Shown piece after piece: positions 1 through 9,857 of a stretch of 64,000 nucleotides of DNA (positions within the stretch are counted from its first letter, which is position 1; each line of letters begins with the position of its first letter). Origin of the DNA: Rhodoferax sp. (GTDB taxonomy: Bacteria > Pseudomonadota > Gammaproteobacteria > Burkholderiales > Burkholderiaceae_C); assembly GCF_030697375.1 (NCBI RefSeq), contig NZ_JAUYQD010000021.1:1-64000 (forward strand), given 5' to 3'. The notes under the pieces were generated by a model, which ran no database searches, had not been told where the DNA came from, and worked only from the letters and a program-made list of their open reading frames with translations. The translations under genes were made by a program, and so were the position numbers.

Positions 1-135
1 GTGAGAGCCCCCTCGGGGGGCAGCGCAGTACACGCAGTGACAAGCGTGGGGGCCATGAACGCCGCCGGGCCGTCCCAAGGCGTGAGAGCCCCCTCGGGGG
101 GCAGCGCAGTACACGCAGTGACAAGCGTGGGGGCC
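1..135 (+). repeat. Two identical 54-bp direct repeats (1-54 and 82-135) with 81-bp period upstream of/in the 5' end of murG
   Basis: gtgagagccccctcggggggcagcgcagtacacgcagtgacaagcgtgggggcc occurs twice verbatim; period 81 nt keeps the murG frame open. Confidence 0.95.
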
Positions 136-1194
136 AGTCGCTGTGCTTTGATCATGGCGGGCGGCACGGGCGGGCATATTTTCCCGGGATTGGCCGTGGC
201 CCAGGCCCTGCGCGACAAGGGCTGGCGCGTGCACTGGCTGGGCGCGCCCAACAGCATGGAAAGCCGCTTGGTGCCGCAGCGCGGCTTTGTGCTGGAAACG
301 GTGGACTTTTCCGGGGTGCGCGGCAAGGGTTTGAAAACCTTGGTCCTTTTACCAGTGCGCCTGGCGCGTGCTTTTGTCCAAAGTGTCCAAGTGCTGCGCC
401 GCGTTCAGCCCGACGTGGTGGTGGGTTTGGGCGGTTACATCACCTTTCCCGGCGGACTCATGGGGGTGTTGATGGGCAAGCCCCTGGTGCTGCACGAGCA
501 AAACTCGGTGGCTGGGATGGCCAACAAAGTGCTGGCCCGGGTGGCGGCCCGCGTGTTTACCGCTTTCCCCAAGGTCATGGCCAAGGGCCAATGGGTGGGT
601 AACCCTTTGCGCGGCGAATTTTTGACCCAGGCGGCCCCACAGACCCGGTTTGCGGGACGCAGCGGGCCCTTGCGGGTGCTGGTGGTGGGCGGAAGTTTGG
701 GGGCACGGGCGCTCAATACCGTGGTGCCACAAGCGCTGGCCTTGATTCCCGCGGCCCAGCGTCCGGTGGTTACCCACCAAAGTGGCGAAAAACAAATCGA
801 CGAACTGCGCGCCAACTACGCCAGTGCCGGGGTGCAGGCGGAATTGACGCCCTTTATCCAGGACACGGCCCAGGCCTTTGCCGATGCCGACTTGGTGATC
901 TGCCGCGCCGGCGCCAGTACCGTGACCGAGTTGGCCGCCGTGGGCGCCGCCGCCGTGTTGGTGCCCTTTCCTGCGGCGGTGGATGACCACCAGACCCACA
1001 ACGCCCGTTTCCTGGTGGACCAGGGGGCCGGTTGGTTGTTGCCACAAACCGACATGACGCCTGCAGCGCTGGCAGATTTGCTACAAAAAACAGAGCGCTC
1101 TGCGCTTGTGCTACGTGCCGTAGAGGCCAAAAAGATGCAACAAATCCACGCCACCGACGCGGTGGTGGCGGCCTGCGAGGAACTTGCCCAATGA
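127..1194 (+). CDS. murG: UDP-N-acetylglucosamine--N-acetylmuramyl-(pentapeptide) pyrophosphoryl-undecaprenol N-acetylglucosamine transferase
   Basis: [18 protein letters not shown]-terminus, dcw context; start codon uncertain (GTG at 127 is one option, ORF open to base 1). Confidence 0.95.
   Translation: MGASRCALIMAGGTGGHIFPGLAVAQALRDKGWRVHWLGAPNSMESRLVPQRGFVLETVDFSGVRGKGLKTLVLLPVRLARAFVQSVQVLRRVQPDVVVGLGGYITFPGGLMGVLMGKPLVLHEQNSVAGMANKVLARVAARVFTAFPKVMAKGQWVGNPLRGEFLTQAAPQTRFAGRSGPLRVLVVGGSLGARALNTVVPQALALIPAAQRPVVTHQSGEKQIDELRANYASAGVQAELTPFIQDTAQAFADADLVICRAGASTVTELAAVGAAAVLVPFPAAVDDHQTHNARFLVDQGAGWLLPQTDMTPAALADLLQKTERSALVLRAVEAKKMQQIHATDAVVAACEELAQ
1080..1134 (+). repeat. Dispersed ~58-bp element copy A (inside murG 3' coding region)
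   Basis: gctacaaaaaacagagcgctctgcgcttgtgctacgtgccgtagaggccaaaaag aligns with the other copies. Confidence 0.65.
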
Positions 1195-1204
1195 AGGACC
1201 TGGT

Positions 1205-2638
1205 GTGAAACACGCAATCAAACATATCCATTTTGTCGGCATCGGTGGCTCCGGCATGTCCGGTATTGCCGAGGTGCTGAACAACCTGGGCTACACCATC
1301 TCGGGCTCCGACCTGTCCGACAGCGCCACCCTCAAGCGCCTGGCGTCCTTGGGTATTCAGACCTATGTGGGTCATGCCCCCGCCCATGTGGCTGGCGCCG
1401 ATGCGGTGGTCACCTCCACTGCGGTGCACGCCGACAACCCCGAGGTGGTGCGGGCACGCGAAATGCATATTCCCATCGTGCCGCGCGCCCTGATGCTGGC
1501 CGAGTTGATGCGCCTGAAGCAGGGCATCGCCATCGCTGGCACCCACGGCAAAACCACCACCACCAGCCTGGTCGCCAGTGTGCTGGCCGAAGCCGGCCTG
1601 GACCCCACGTTTGTGATTGGTGGGCGCCTCAACAGCGCCGGGGCCAATGCCCGCCTGGGCAGCGGCGACTACATCGTGGTGGAAGCCGACGAGTCGGATG
1701 CGTCGTTTTTGAACCTGCTGCCGGTCATGGCCGTGGTGACCAATATCGACGCCGACCACATGGAAACCTATGGCCACGATTTCGGTCGCCTCAAGACGGC
1801 CTTTGTCGATTTTCTGCACCGCATGCCCTTTTATGGAACGGCGATTTTGTGCACCGATGACGCCGCCGTGCGCGACATCGTGGAGCAGGTGACCTGCCCG
1901 ATCACCAGCTACGGCTTCAATGCCGAAGCCCAGGTGCGCGCCGTCAATGTGCGTGCCGTGGACGGCCAAATGCACTTCACCGTGCAGCGCCGCAATGGGG
2001 TGGTGTTGCCGGACCTGGAGGTGGTCTTGAACCTGCCCGGTCTGCACAACGTGCTCAACGCCTTGTCGGCCATCGCCGTGGCGGTGGAGCTCAATATTGC
2101 CGACGCGGCCGTGTGCAAGGCGCTGGCGGAGTTCAAAGGCGTGGGCCGGCGCTTCCAGCGTTATGGCGACCTGCCTTTGCCCACGGGCGGAACGGTCACG
2201 GTGATCGACGACTACGGCCACCACCCCGTGGAGATGGCGGCGACCCTGGCCGCCGCACGCGGCGCCTTTCCGGGGCGCCGGCTGGTGCTGGCGTTTCAAC
2301 CCCACCGCTTCACCCGCACGCGGGACTGTTTTGAAGATTTCGTCAAAGTCATTGGCCATGCCGACTCGGTGTTGCTGGGCGAGGTCTATGCCGCTGGCGA
2401 ACCTCCCATCGTGGCGGCGGACGGCCGTGCCTTGGCCCGTGCCCTGCGCATTGCGGGCAAGGTCGAGCCGATTTTTGTGGACGACATCGCCGCCATGCCC
2501 CAGGCCGCCGTGGACAACGCCAAAGACGGCGATGTCTTGTTGTGCATGGGCGCGGGGTCGATCGGTGCCGTGCCGGCGAAAATAGTCGATTTGCTACAAA
2601 AAACAGAGCTGCTTACGCAGGAAGGACGGGGGCTATGA
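1205..2638 (+). CDS. murC: UDP-N-acetylmuramate--L-alanine ligase
   Basis: [27 protein letters not shown] motif; GTG start. Confidence 0.96.
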   Translation: MKHAIKHIHFVGIGGSGMSGIAEVLNNLGYTISGSDLSDSATLKRLASLGIQTYVGHAPAHVAGADAVVTSTAVHADNPEVVRAREMHIPIVPRALMLAELMRLKQGIAIAGTHGKTTTTSLVASVLAEAGLDPTFVIGGRLNSAGANARLGSGDYIVVEADESDASFLNLLPVMAVVTNIDADHMETYGHDFGRLKTAFVDFLHRMPFYGTAILCTDDAAVRDIVEQVTCPITSYGFNAEAQVRAVNVRAVDGQMHFTVQRRNGVVLPDLEVVLNLPGLHNVLNALSAIAVAVELNIADAAVCKALAEFKGVGRRFQRYGDLPLPTGGTVTVIDDYGHHPVEMAATLAAARGAFPGRRLVLAFQPHRFTRTRDCFEDFVKVIGHADSVLLGEVYAAGEPPIVAADGRALARALRIAGKVEPIFVDDIAAMPQAAVDNAKDGDVLLCMGAGSIGAVPAKIVDLLQKTELLTQEGRGL

Positions 2639-2649
2639 GCCAATTAGGC
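2593..2649 (+). repeat. Dispersed ~58-bp element copy B spanning murC stop / ddl start
   Basis: gctacaaaaaacagagctgcttacgcaggaaggacgggggctatgagccaattagg. Confidence 0.75.
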
Positions 2650-3624
2650 AATGAAACAATGGACCCTGTCGCCGTGGCCCAAGGCGCAACCTTCGGGAAG
2701 GTGGCCGTGCTGATGGGCGGGGCTTCGGCCGAACGTGAAGTGTCCTTGATGTCCGGTGCCGGCGTCTTGAAGGCCTTGCTCTCCAAGGGCGTGGACGCCC
2801 ATGCTTTTGACCCCTCGCAGCGTGACCTGGGCGACCTGAAGAAAGAAGGGTTTGCCCGCTGTTTCATCGCTTTGCATGGCCGCTTTGGTGAAGACGGCAC
2901 AGTGCAGGGCGCGCTGGAACTGATGGGCATTCCCTACACCGGCTCCGGGGTCATGGCCTCCGCCATTTCTATGGACAAGGTCATGACCAAACGCATCTGG
3001 CGTTTTGAGGGCCTGTCCACCCCGGCCTGGAGCCAGGTCAGCAGCGCCGCACAAACCCGCGCCGCTTTTGCCGAGTTGGGCGCGCCCATGATCGTCAAGC
3101 CCGCCAGAGAGGGCTCCACGATCGGACTGACCAAGGTGACGGCGCTGGACCAATGCGACGCCGCCTATGCCCTGGCCGCCCAGCACGATGCCCAGGTGCT
3201 GTGTGAACAGTTCATCGCCGGTGACGAGGTCACCTGCCCGGTGCTGGGGGCCGCCAACGACCCCCATGCATTGCCTTTGATCCGCATCGTGGCACCCGAC
3301 GGCAACTACGACTACCAAAACAAATACTTCACCGACACCACGCAATACCTGGTGCCCGCCGGGCTGCCGCACGGTGAGGAAGAGGCCATAGCCGCCATGG
3401 TGCGCAAGGCCTACCAGGTGCTCGGATGCCGGGGCTGGGCGCGGGCCGACGTGATGATCGATGCGCGCACCCGCCAACCGTATCTGCTGGAGATCAACAC
3501 CTCGCCCGGCATGACCGGGCACTCGCTGGTGCCGATGTCGGCCCGGGCGGCAGGCATCAGCTACGAAGACCTGTGTGTGCGCCTATTGCAAAGTGCCGCC
3601 ACGGACGCCGGAGGCGCTGCGTGA
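2635..3624 (+). CDS. ddl: D-alanine--D-alanine ligase
   Basis: [22 protein letters not shown]-grasp C-terminus [24 protein letters not shown] overlap with murC. Confidence 0.96.
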   Translation: MSQLGNETMDPVAVAQGATFGKVAVLMGGASAEREVSLMSGAGVLKALLSKGVDAHAFDPSQRDLGDLKKEGFARCFIALHGRFGEDGTVQGALELMGIPYTGSGVMASAISMDKVMTKRIWRFEGLSTPAWSQVSSAAQTRAAFAELGAPMIVKPAREGSTIGLTKVTALDQCDAAYALAAQHDAQVLCEQFIAGDEVTCPVLGAANDPHALPLIRIVAPDGNYDYQNKYFTDTTQYLVPAGLPHGEEEAIAAMVRKAYQVLGCRGWARADVMIDARTRQPYLLEINTSPGMTGHSLVPMSARAAGISYEDLCVRLLQSAATDAGGAA

Positions 3625-4406
3625 ACCCTGCGGTGGCCACCCCTTTGGACGTGAAACTGATGAACATGACTGCCATGGTCTTGTTGCTGACGTTTGCCGT
3701 CCTGGGCCTGGTCGCCGCCGTGCGCTGGACTTCGCGTCTGCCTGCTTTTGACATCCAGGCCATTTCGGTGGACGGGCAGGTCACGCACAACAATGCGCTC
3801 ACCCTGCGCGCCAATGTGGCGTCACGCATGTCCGGGACCTTCTTTACGGTGGACCTGGCCCGTGTGCGTGCCGCCTTCGAGGCCGCACCTTGGGTGCGCC
3901 GTGCCGTGGTGCGGCGGCAGTTTCCCAACCGGCTGCAAGTGGTGTTGCAGGAACACCAGGCGGTGGCCTATTGGGGGGGGGACAGCGAGTCGCGGCTGAT
4001 CAACAGCTATGGCGAAGTGTTTGAAGCCAATGTGGGCGAGGTGGAGCAAGACCCATTGCCGCGCTTGAACGGCCCCGACGGACAGGGCGCTGAGGTGCTG
4101 GCCATGTACCGCGCACTGGCGCCTTTGTTCGGGCAAATGGAACTGACGCTGGACCAGTTCGAGATCTCGGGGCGGGGCAGCTGGCGTGCGCGTCTGGACA
4201 CCGGAGCCGCCATTGAACTGGGACGTGGCACGCAGGACGAAATCACCGCCCGGGTCCAGAGATTCCTCAAGACATTGACCCAGGTGGCGGCCCGCTACGG
4301 GCGCCATGCCAATTCAGTGGAATCGGCCGATTTGCGGCATGAGAACGGGTATGCCATCCGGCTGCGGGGCGTCAGCACGCTGGCGGCAGATGGTCCAAAG
4401 AAGTAG
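3621..4406 (+). CDS. ftsQ: Cell division protein FtsQ
   Basis: Position between ddl and ftsA; single TM then POTRA-like domain; GTG start overlapping ddl stop. Confidence 0.9.
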   Translation: MNPAVATPLDVKLMNMTAMVLLLTFAVLGLVAAVRWTSRLPAFDIQAISVDGQVTHNNALTLRANVASRMSGTFFTVDLARVRAAFEAAPWVRRAVVRRQFPNRLQVVLQEHQAVAYWGGDSESRLINSYGEVFEANVGEVEQDPLPRLNGPDGQGAEVLAMYRALAPLFGQMELTLDQFEISGRGSWRARLDTGAAIELGRGTQDEITARVQRFLKTLTQVAARYGRHANSVESADLRHENGYAIRLRGVSTLAADGPKK

Positions 4407-4432
4407 CGCAGAAAAATACAGCAGGTACGCAT

Positions 4433-5662
4433 ATGGCAAAAGAATACAAAGATTTGGTGGTCGGGCTGGACATCGGTACCGCCAAAGTCATGGTGGTGGT
4501 GGCCGAAGTCATGCCCGGGGGTGAACTCAAGCTGGCCGGCCTGGGCGTGGCGCCCAGCAACGGCATCAAGCGCGGTGTGGTGGTCAACATCGACGCCACG
4601 GTGCAAAGCATCCAACAGGCGCTGAAAGAGGCCGAGCTGATGGCCGACTGCAAGATCACCCGGGTCTACACCGGCATCACCGGCAGCCACATCCGTGGTA
4701 TCAACTCCAGCGGCATGGTGGCGATCAAGGACCGGGAAGTCACGGCGGCCGACGTGGCCCGGGTGGTGGAAACCGCCAAGGCCATCAATATCTCGACCGA
4801 CCAGCGCCTCTTGCTGGTGGAGCCGCAGGAATTCATCATCGACGGACAGGACGTCAAAGAGCCGATCGGCATGAGTGGCATTCGCCTGGAAGCCAAGGTG
4901 CACATCGTTACCGGGGCACAAAGCGCGGCGGAGAACATCATCAAATGTGTGCGCCGTTGCGGCCTGGAGGTGGACCAGTTGATGCTCAACCCCCTGGCGT
5001 CCAGCCTGTCGGTGTTGACCCAGGATGAGCGTGAACTGGGCGTGGCCCTGGTGGACATTGGCGCCGGCACCACCGACGTGGCGATTTTTACCAACGGCGC
5101 CATCCGCCACACCGCCGTCATTCCGATTGCCGGAGACCTGATCACCAGCGACATTGCGATGGCCTTGCGCACGCCGACCAAAGATGCGGAAGAGATCAAG
5201 GTCGAAAGCGGCCATGCCAAACAAATGCTGGTGGACCCCGAAATTCAGGTGGAAGTGCCCGGACTGGGCGACCGGGGCCCGCGTATGCTGAGCCGCCAGG
5301 CCCTGGCGGGCGTGATTGAGCCGCGCATCGAGGAAATTTACTCCCTGGTGAACCAGGTGATGCGGGAGTCGGGTTATGAAGAGGTGCTGTCCTCCGGCAT
5401 TGTGCTGACCGGCGGCAGCTGCATCATGCCGGGCATGGTTGAACTGGGGGAGGACATCTTCCTCAAACCGGTGCGCCGCGGCATTCCCAAATACTCCAGC
5501 GCGCTGGCCGACATGGTGGCCCAGCCGCGTGCCGCCACCGTGATGGGCTTGCTGGAAGAGGCCCGTATGGCCCGCATGCGCGGCTACAAAGTGGCGCAGA
5601 AAAACGGGTCTGTGAAAACAGCGTTCAGCCAGGTCAAAGACTGGTTTGTGGGGAATTTTTGA
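4433..5662 (+). CDS. ftsA: Cell division protein FtsA
   Basis: DLVVGLDIGTAKVMVVVAEV, actin-like fold motifs, dcw context. Confidence 0.96.
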   Translation: MAKEYKDLVVGLDIGTAKVMVVVAEVMPGGELKLAGLGVAPSNGIKRGVVVNIDATVQSIQQALKEAELMADCKITRVYTGITGSHIRGINSSGMVAIKDREVTAADVARVVETAKAINISTDQRLLLVEPQEFIIDGQDVKEPIGMSGIRLEAKVHIVTGAQSAAENIIKCVRRCGLEVDQLMLNPLASSLSVLTQDERELGVALVDIGAGTTDVAIFTNGAIRHTAVIPIAGDLITSDIAMALRTPTKDAEEIKVESGHAKQMLVDPEIQVEVPGLGDRGPRMLSRQALAGVIEPRIEEIYSLVNQVMRESGYEEVLSSGIVLTGGSCIMPGMVELGEDIFLKPVRRGIPKYSSALADMVAQPRAATVMGLLEEARMARMRGYKVAQKNGSVKTAFSQVKDWFVGNF

Positions 5663-5832
5663 TGACACGCACCGCACCTGAAGGAGCCCGCGTAGGGACA
5701 ACGTCGCTCTGGTTTGCGCGGGGCAGCCACCAATGGCGAATGCGATGCGTGGGCCCGCCTGCATAGAGGGAGGCCGAAAAAATTGAATACGACAGTGCAT
5801 CCAAATTTAAATTGAAACCTCAGGAGTAATAC

Positions 5833-7062
5833 ATGGCTATCGAATTATTTGAAGAAGAAACCTTTAACCAAGGCACCCAAATCAAGGTGATTGGGGTGGG
5901 CGGCGGCGGCGGCAATGCCGTGGAGCACATGATCAACACGGCGGTGGGTGGCGTGGAATTCATCTGCGCCAATACCGATGCACAGGCGCTGAGCCGCAGC
6001 ACGGCCCACAAGACCATTCAGTTGGGGGGCACGGGCCTGGGCGCGGGCAGCAAACCCGACAAGGGCCGCGAAGCCGCGTGTCTGGCCGAAGCCGATATCC
6101 GTGCCGCCATCGACGGCGCGCACATGCTCTTCATCACCGCCGGCATGGGTGGTGGCACTGGCACTGGTGCGGCCCCCGTGATTGCGCGGATTGCCAAGGA
6201 AATGGGCATTCTGACCGTGGGCGTGGTGACCAAGCCCTTTGAGTTTGAAGGCGGTCGCCGCATGGTCAACGCCGACGGTGGTCTGGCGGAACTCGAATCC
6301 AATGTGGATTCGCTGATCGTGGTGCTCAATGAGAAATTGCTTGAAGTCTTGGGTGATGACGTCACCCAGGACCAGGCGTTTGCGCAGGCCAATGACGTGT
6401 TGAAAAACGCCGTGGGCGGCATCGCTGAAATCATCAATGTGCCTGGCCATGTGAACGTCGACTTTGAAGACGTGCGCACCGTCATGGGTGAACCCGGCAA
6501 GGCCATGATGGGCACCGCCGTGGCCAATGGCCCGGACCGCGCCCGCATCGCCGCCGAGCAAGCGGTGGCCTGCCCGCTGCTGGAAGGGATTGACCTGTCG
6601 GGCGCCAAGGGCGTGCTGGTGCTGATCACCGCAGCCAAGGGCTCGCTCAAGTTGAGTGAGTCCAAGCTGGCGATGAACACCATTCGTGCCTATGCGTCCC
6701 CCGATGCCCATGTCATCTACGGAACCGCGTACGACGACAGCTTGCTCGATGAGATTCGCGTGACCGTGGTGGCCACCGGCCTGAGCCGCCAGGGTGCACG
6801 CCGTGTCGCGCCTCCGCTGCAGGTGCTGCGCACCGGAACGGACAACGTGCCGTTTACCGTGCCCACCCTCAATACGGTGGCCAGCCCCGTGGGAGCGGCC
6901 AGTGTGATGGGAGTCGGTGTGGCCCAGCCCGATTACGGCAGCATGGGAACCCCGGCCGTGTGGCGTGGTCGTACGTCCGCGGCCGCCCGCGTCGATGCGC
7001 TCTCCAGCGGTGGCATGGACGACTACGAAATCCCGGCTTTCCTGCGCAAGCAAGCTGACTGA
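5833..7062 (+). CDS. ftsZ: Cell division GTPase FtsZ
   Basis: [13 protein letters not shown] tubulin signature; C-terminal [14 protein letters not shown]. Confidence 0.98.
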   Translation: MAIELFEEETFNQGTQIKVIGVGGGGGNAVEHMINTAVGGVEFICANTDAQALSRSTAHKTIQLGGTGLGAGSKPDKGREAACLAEADIRAAIDGAHMLFITAGMGGGTGTGAAPVIARIAKEMGILTVGVVTKPFEFEGGRRMVNADGGLAELESNVDSLIVVLNEKLLEVLGDDVTQDQAFAQANDVLKNAVGGIAEIINVPGHVNVDFEDVRTVMGEPGKAMMGTAVANGPDRARIAAEQAVACPLLEGIDLSGAKGVLVLITAAKGSLKLSESKLAMNTIRAYASPDAHVIYGTAYDDSLLDEIRVTVVATGLSRQGARRVAPPLQVLRTGTDNVPFTVPTLNTVASPVGAASVMGVGVAQPDYGSMGTPAVWRGRTSAAARVDALSSGGMDDYEIPAFLRKQAD

Positions 7063-7190
7063 ATGGGGCACACCCCCCGGCTTCGCGCACTGTGTGTCGC
7101 TACGCTCTCCCCCTTGCAGGGGGCAACACCTGTGGCCCGGCGTAGCCGGTTCCACGGTGTTCCTGGCAGGAGGCACGTGCTTCGGAGGTT
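7063..7190. repeat. GC-rich intergenic structured element between ftsZ and lpxC
   Basis: cccccttgcaggggg hairpin followed by aacacctgtggcccgg-cgtag-ccggttccacggtgtt imperfect long hairpin; resembles extragenic repeats of Comamonadaceae (from memory). Confidence 0.5.
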
Positions 7191-7216
7191 TTGTGCGTTA
7201 CTTTTACAATAGACCC

Positions 7217-8140
7217 GTGCTGAAACAACGAACCCTCAAATCCCTCACCCGCGCCGTCGGCGTGGGGCTGCACAGCGGTCAACGTGTAGAGATCACGCTG
7301 CGCCCGGCGGCGCCGGATACGGGCATCGTGTTTCGCCGGGTGGATTTGCCCGAGGCCATCGACATCCCGGTGTCCGCCCATGCGGTGACGGATACCCGCC
7401 TGGCGTCCACCCTGTCCAGTGGCAATGCCAAGGTGCACACGGTAGAGCACCTGATGTCGGCCTGTGCCGGGCTCGGCGTGGACAACCTGTATGTGGATAT
7501 CACGGCCGAAGAGGTGCCTATTCTGGATGGCTCGGCGGCGTCCTTTGTGTATTTGCTGCAAAGCGCCGGCATTGTGCTGCAAGACGCGCCCCGGCGGTTC
7601 ATCCGCCTGACCCGCCCGGTGGAAGTGCGAGAGGGCGCTGGAGCCTCCGAGAAATGGGCCCGCCTGGAGCCCTACCACGGCTACAAACTTAAGTTTGAGA
7701 TCGATTTCAACCACCCTGCGGTGGATTCCACCGGCCAGCGCGTGGAGTTTGATTTGAGCACGGGGTCCTATTCGCGCGACATCGCCCGTGCGCGCACCTT
7801 CGGTTTTACCAAAGATGTGGAAATGATGCGTGCCAATGGCCTGGCGCTGGGCGGCGGGCTGGACAATGCCATCGTGATGGACGACTACAAGGTCTTGAAT
7901 TCCGACGGTCTGCGCTACGACGACGAGTTTGTCAAACACAAAATCCTTGACGCCATGGGGGACCTCTACGTCGTCGGCAAACCGCTGCTGGCCAGCTACA
8001 GTGCGTTCCGCTCTGGTCACGCCATGAACAACAAGCTCCTGCGCGAGTTGTTGCTGCAACAGGATGCCTGGGAGGTGGTGACTTTCGAAGACGAGAAACT
8101 GGCCCCGGCGGGTTTCGCCCAGTTGGCGCGGGCCTGGTAG
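7217..8140 (+). CDS. lpxC: UDP-3-O-acyl-N-acetylglucosamine deacetylase
   Basis: [42 protein letters not shown] start. Confidence 0.96.
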   Translation: MLKQRTLKSLTRAVGVGLHSGQRVEITLRPAAPDTGIVFRRVDLPEAIDIPVSAHAVTDTRLASTLSSGNAKVHTVEHLMSACAGLGVDNLYVDITAEEVPILDGSAASFVYLLQSAGIVLQDAPRRFIRLTRPVEVREGAGASEKWARLEPYHGYKLKFEIDFNHPAVDSTGQRVEFDLSTGSYSRDIARARTFGFTKDVEMMRANGLALGGGLDNAIVMDDYKVLNSDGLRYDDEFVKHKILDAMGDLYVVGKPLLASYSAFRSGHAMNNKLLRELLLQQDAWEVVTFEDEKLAPAGFAQLARAW

Positions 8141-8164
8141 TCCATCGACCGACCTGGTGCACCC

Positions 8165-8341
8165 ATGCTGTTGTTCCGCTGGCTCATTCTCTTGCTTCTC
8201 TTGGGCGCAGCCGTGTCCTTTGCGTTTTATGCCGGAACCGGGGAGCCGCGCTTCAAGCGGTTTGGGCTGCTCACGCTCAAGTGGACGGTGCTCTCGGCGC
8301 TGGGGTTTTTTGTGGTGCTGATTTTGGAGCGGATTGCCTGA
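8165..8341 (+). CDS. Small (58 aa) two-TM membrane protein
   Basis: ORF below the track cutoff: MLLFRWLILLLLLGAAVSFAFYAGTGEPRFKRFGLLTLKWTVLSALGFFVVLILERIA*. Confidence 0.65.
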   Translation: MLLFRWLILLLLLGAAVSFAFYAGTGEPRFKRFGLLTLKWTVLSALGFFVVLILERIA

Positions 8342-8492
8342 GCTGAGGCGAGCGCGAGTATCCCTCCACCGGACTTTGATATAGACCAACAGGTCGACAA
8401 ACCCGAGCACATCGGAGACACTCGGGCTCATAAAAAAGAGTAAAAAACGGCGGGGAGTGCACAACTTCCTCCGTCACCAGGGAGGCTTTTCG

Positions 8493-9857
8493 GTGCAATA
8501 CGACGCAATCATCATTGGCGGTGGTCCTTCGGGGCTCGCTCTGGCTTCTGAACTTTCGCGCACCCGGCGCGTGCTGGTGGTCGAAAAAGGGGTTGCGGGT
8601 AACACCAACCGCAGTTGGTTTGTGCCGCTCGATGCGGTGGACGAGTTGATCCAGCCCTACACCTACGGCGGTGTCACGCGTTTTCTGGCCAATACCTGTT
8701 CGGGCGCCAAAACGCAGTGGAACGCCCGTTTGTTCCCACGTTATCCCTATATCAACGAAAAGCAGTTGCTGCCCCATTGGGTCGCCACAGTGCGTGCCAA
8801 CGGTTCCGAGGTACTGGACCAGTGTGCGTACCGTTCACATACGGTCGATGCCCACGGCGTCAGCGTCGACACTGCGCGTGGCCAATTCCGGGCCCGGCTG
8901 ATGATTGACTGCAGCGGCTACGATTCCACGATCGCCAAGCAGTACGGTATCCGCCGCGCGGGTTACTACTGGTGGTCGGTTTTTGGCGCCATCGGCGACC
9001 ATCCCGACGGGCTGGGCGGCATGCAGGTGGGGGATTACATGTTGTGGCAGACCTTTGCAGACACTACAGCGCACGCCGATGCCTCGCTGCAGCAGGGGCG
9101 CCCGGTGTTTGAATACGAAATCCTTGACGAACGCACCTCGTTCTCATTAATTCTTTATTTGCGCAAGGAGGTCATGGCCCGCGACGCCATGGAGCCTGTC
9201 TACAACCACATCATTCGCAAAGAAGCGTCCACGGCGGCGTTCCATGGCATGCATGTGAAGGAACTCAAGTACGGCTGGTACCCATCGGCCAGCATCGCGC
9301 AGGAGTTGGCCCGCGAGCGCGTTATCTTTGCGGGGGATGCCGGCTGCTGGACCACACCCTGTGGCTGGGGGATGTCTTTCATTCTCAGCAACTACCGCAG
9401 TTTTGCCGCGAAGTTGGAACAGGCGCTGCAAACCGACCGCCTGGGCCGTGCCGAGCTGGCGTCGATTCGGCATGTCCGCTGGCGTGAACGTGGCGAAATT
9501 GTCCTCAATGCGCTGATGACGCACTTTCTGTCGAATGCGCCAGCGCCGCTGTTGGATCGCTACATCAACCTGTTTAACGAAAACCATCCAGGACATATCG
9601 ACCCGATCTATTGTGAAAAGGTCTATACCCTGGAGATCACCGCTGCTGAGACGCGTACTGTCCTGCAAGCCATGCTCAAGGAGTTTCATCTGAAGGAGTT
9701 GTTCTGTGTCTTGCCCTTGTCGGATTACGCCTTGCTGGTGGAAGAGGCCGCCTATTTCGTCAGCCAATCCGTGATTGACGAGGTGCGCCACCTGCTTCAC
9801 CTGGGTGACGATACGCCCCAAGGCGGCAAGCGCAAACCGGGTTTCGACTTCGTGTGA
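8493..9857 (+). CDS. FAD-dependent oxidoreductase, lycopene cyclase-like
   Basis: YDAIIIGGGPSGLALASELSRTRRVLVVEK dinucleotide-binding motif; GDAGCWTTPCGWGMSFILSNYRS second FAD motif; GTG start. Confidence 0.7.
   Translation: MQYDAIIIGGGPSGLALASELSRTRRVLVVEKGVAGNTNRSWFVPLDAVDELIQPYTYGGVTRFLANTCSGAKTQWNARLFPRYPYINEKQLLPHWVATVRANGSEVLDQCAYRSHTVDAHGVSVDTARGQFRARLMIDCSGYDSTIAKQYGIRRAGYYWWSVFGAIGDHPDGLGGMQVGDYMLWQTFADTTAHADASLQQGRPVFEYEILDERTSFSLILYLRKEVMARDAMEPVYNHIIRKEASTAAFHGMHVKELKYGWYPSASIAQELARERVIFAGDAGCWTTPCGWGMSFILSNYRSFAAKLEQALQTDRLGRAELASIRHVRWRERGEIVLNALMTHFLSNAPAPLLDRYINLFNENHPGHIDPIYCEKVYTLEITAAETRTVLQAMLKEFHLKELFCVLPLSDYALLVEEAAYFVSQSVIDEVRHLLHLGDDTPQGGKRKPGFDFV

Noticed and set aside
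854-2359. 501-aa minus-strand ORF opposite murG/murC
   Set aside because: Low-complexity His/Gly/Arg-rich translation typical of shadow ORFs in GC-rich DNA; the plus strand encodes clear murG/murC.
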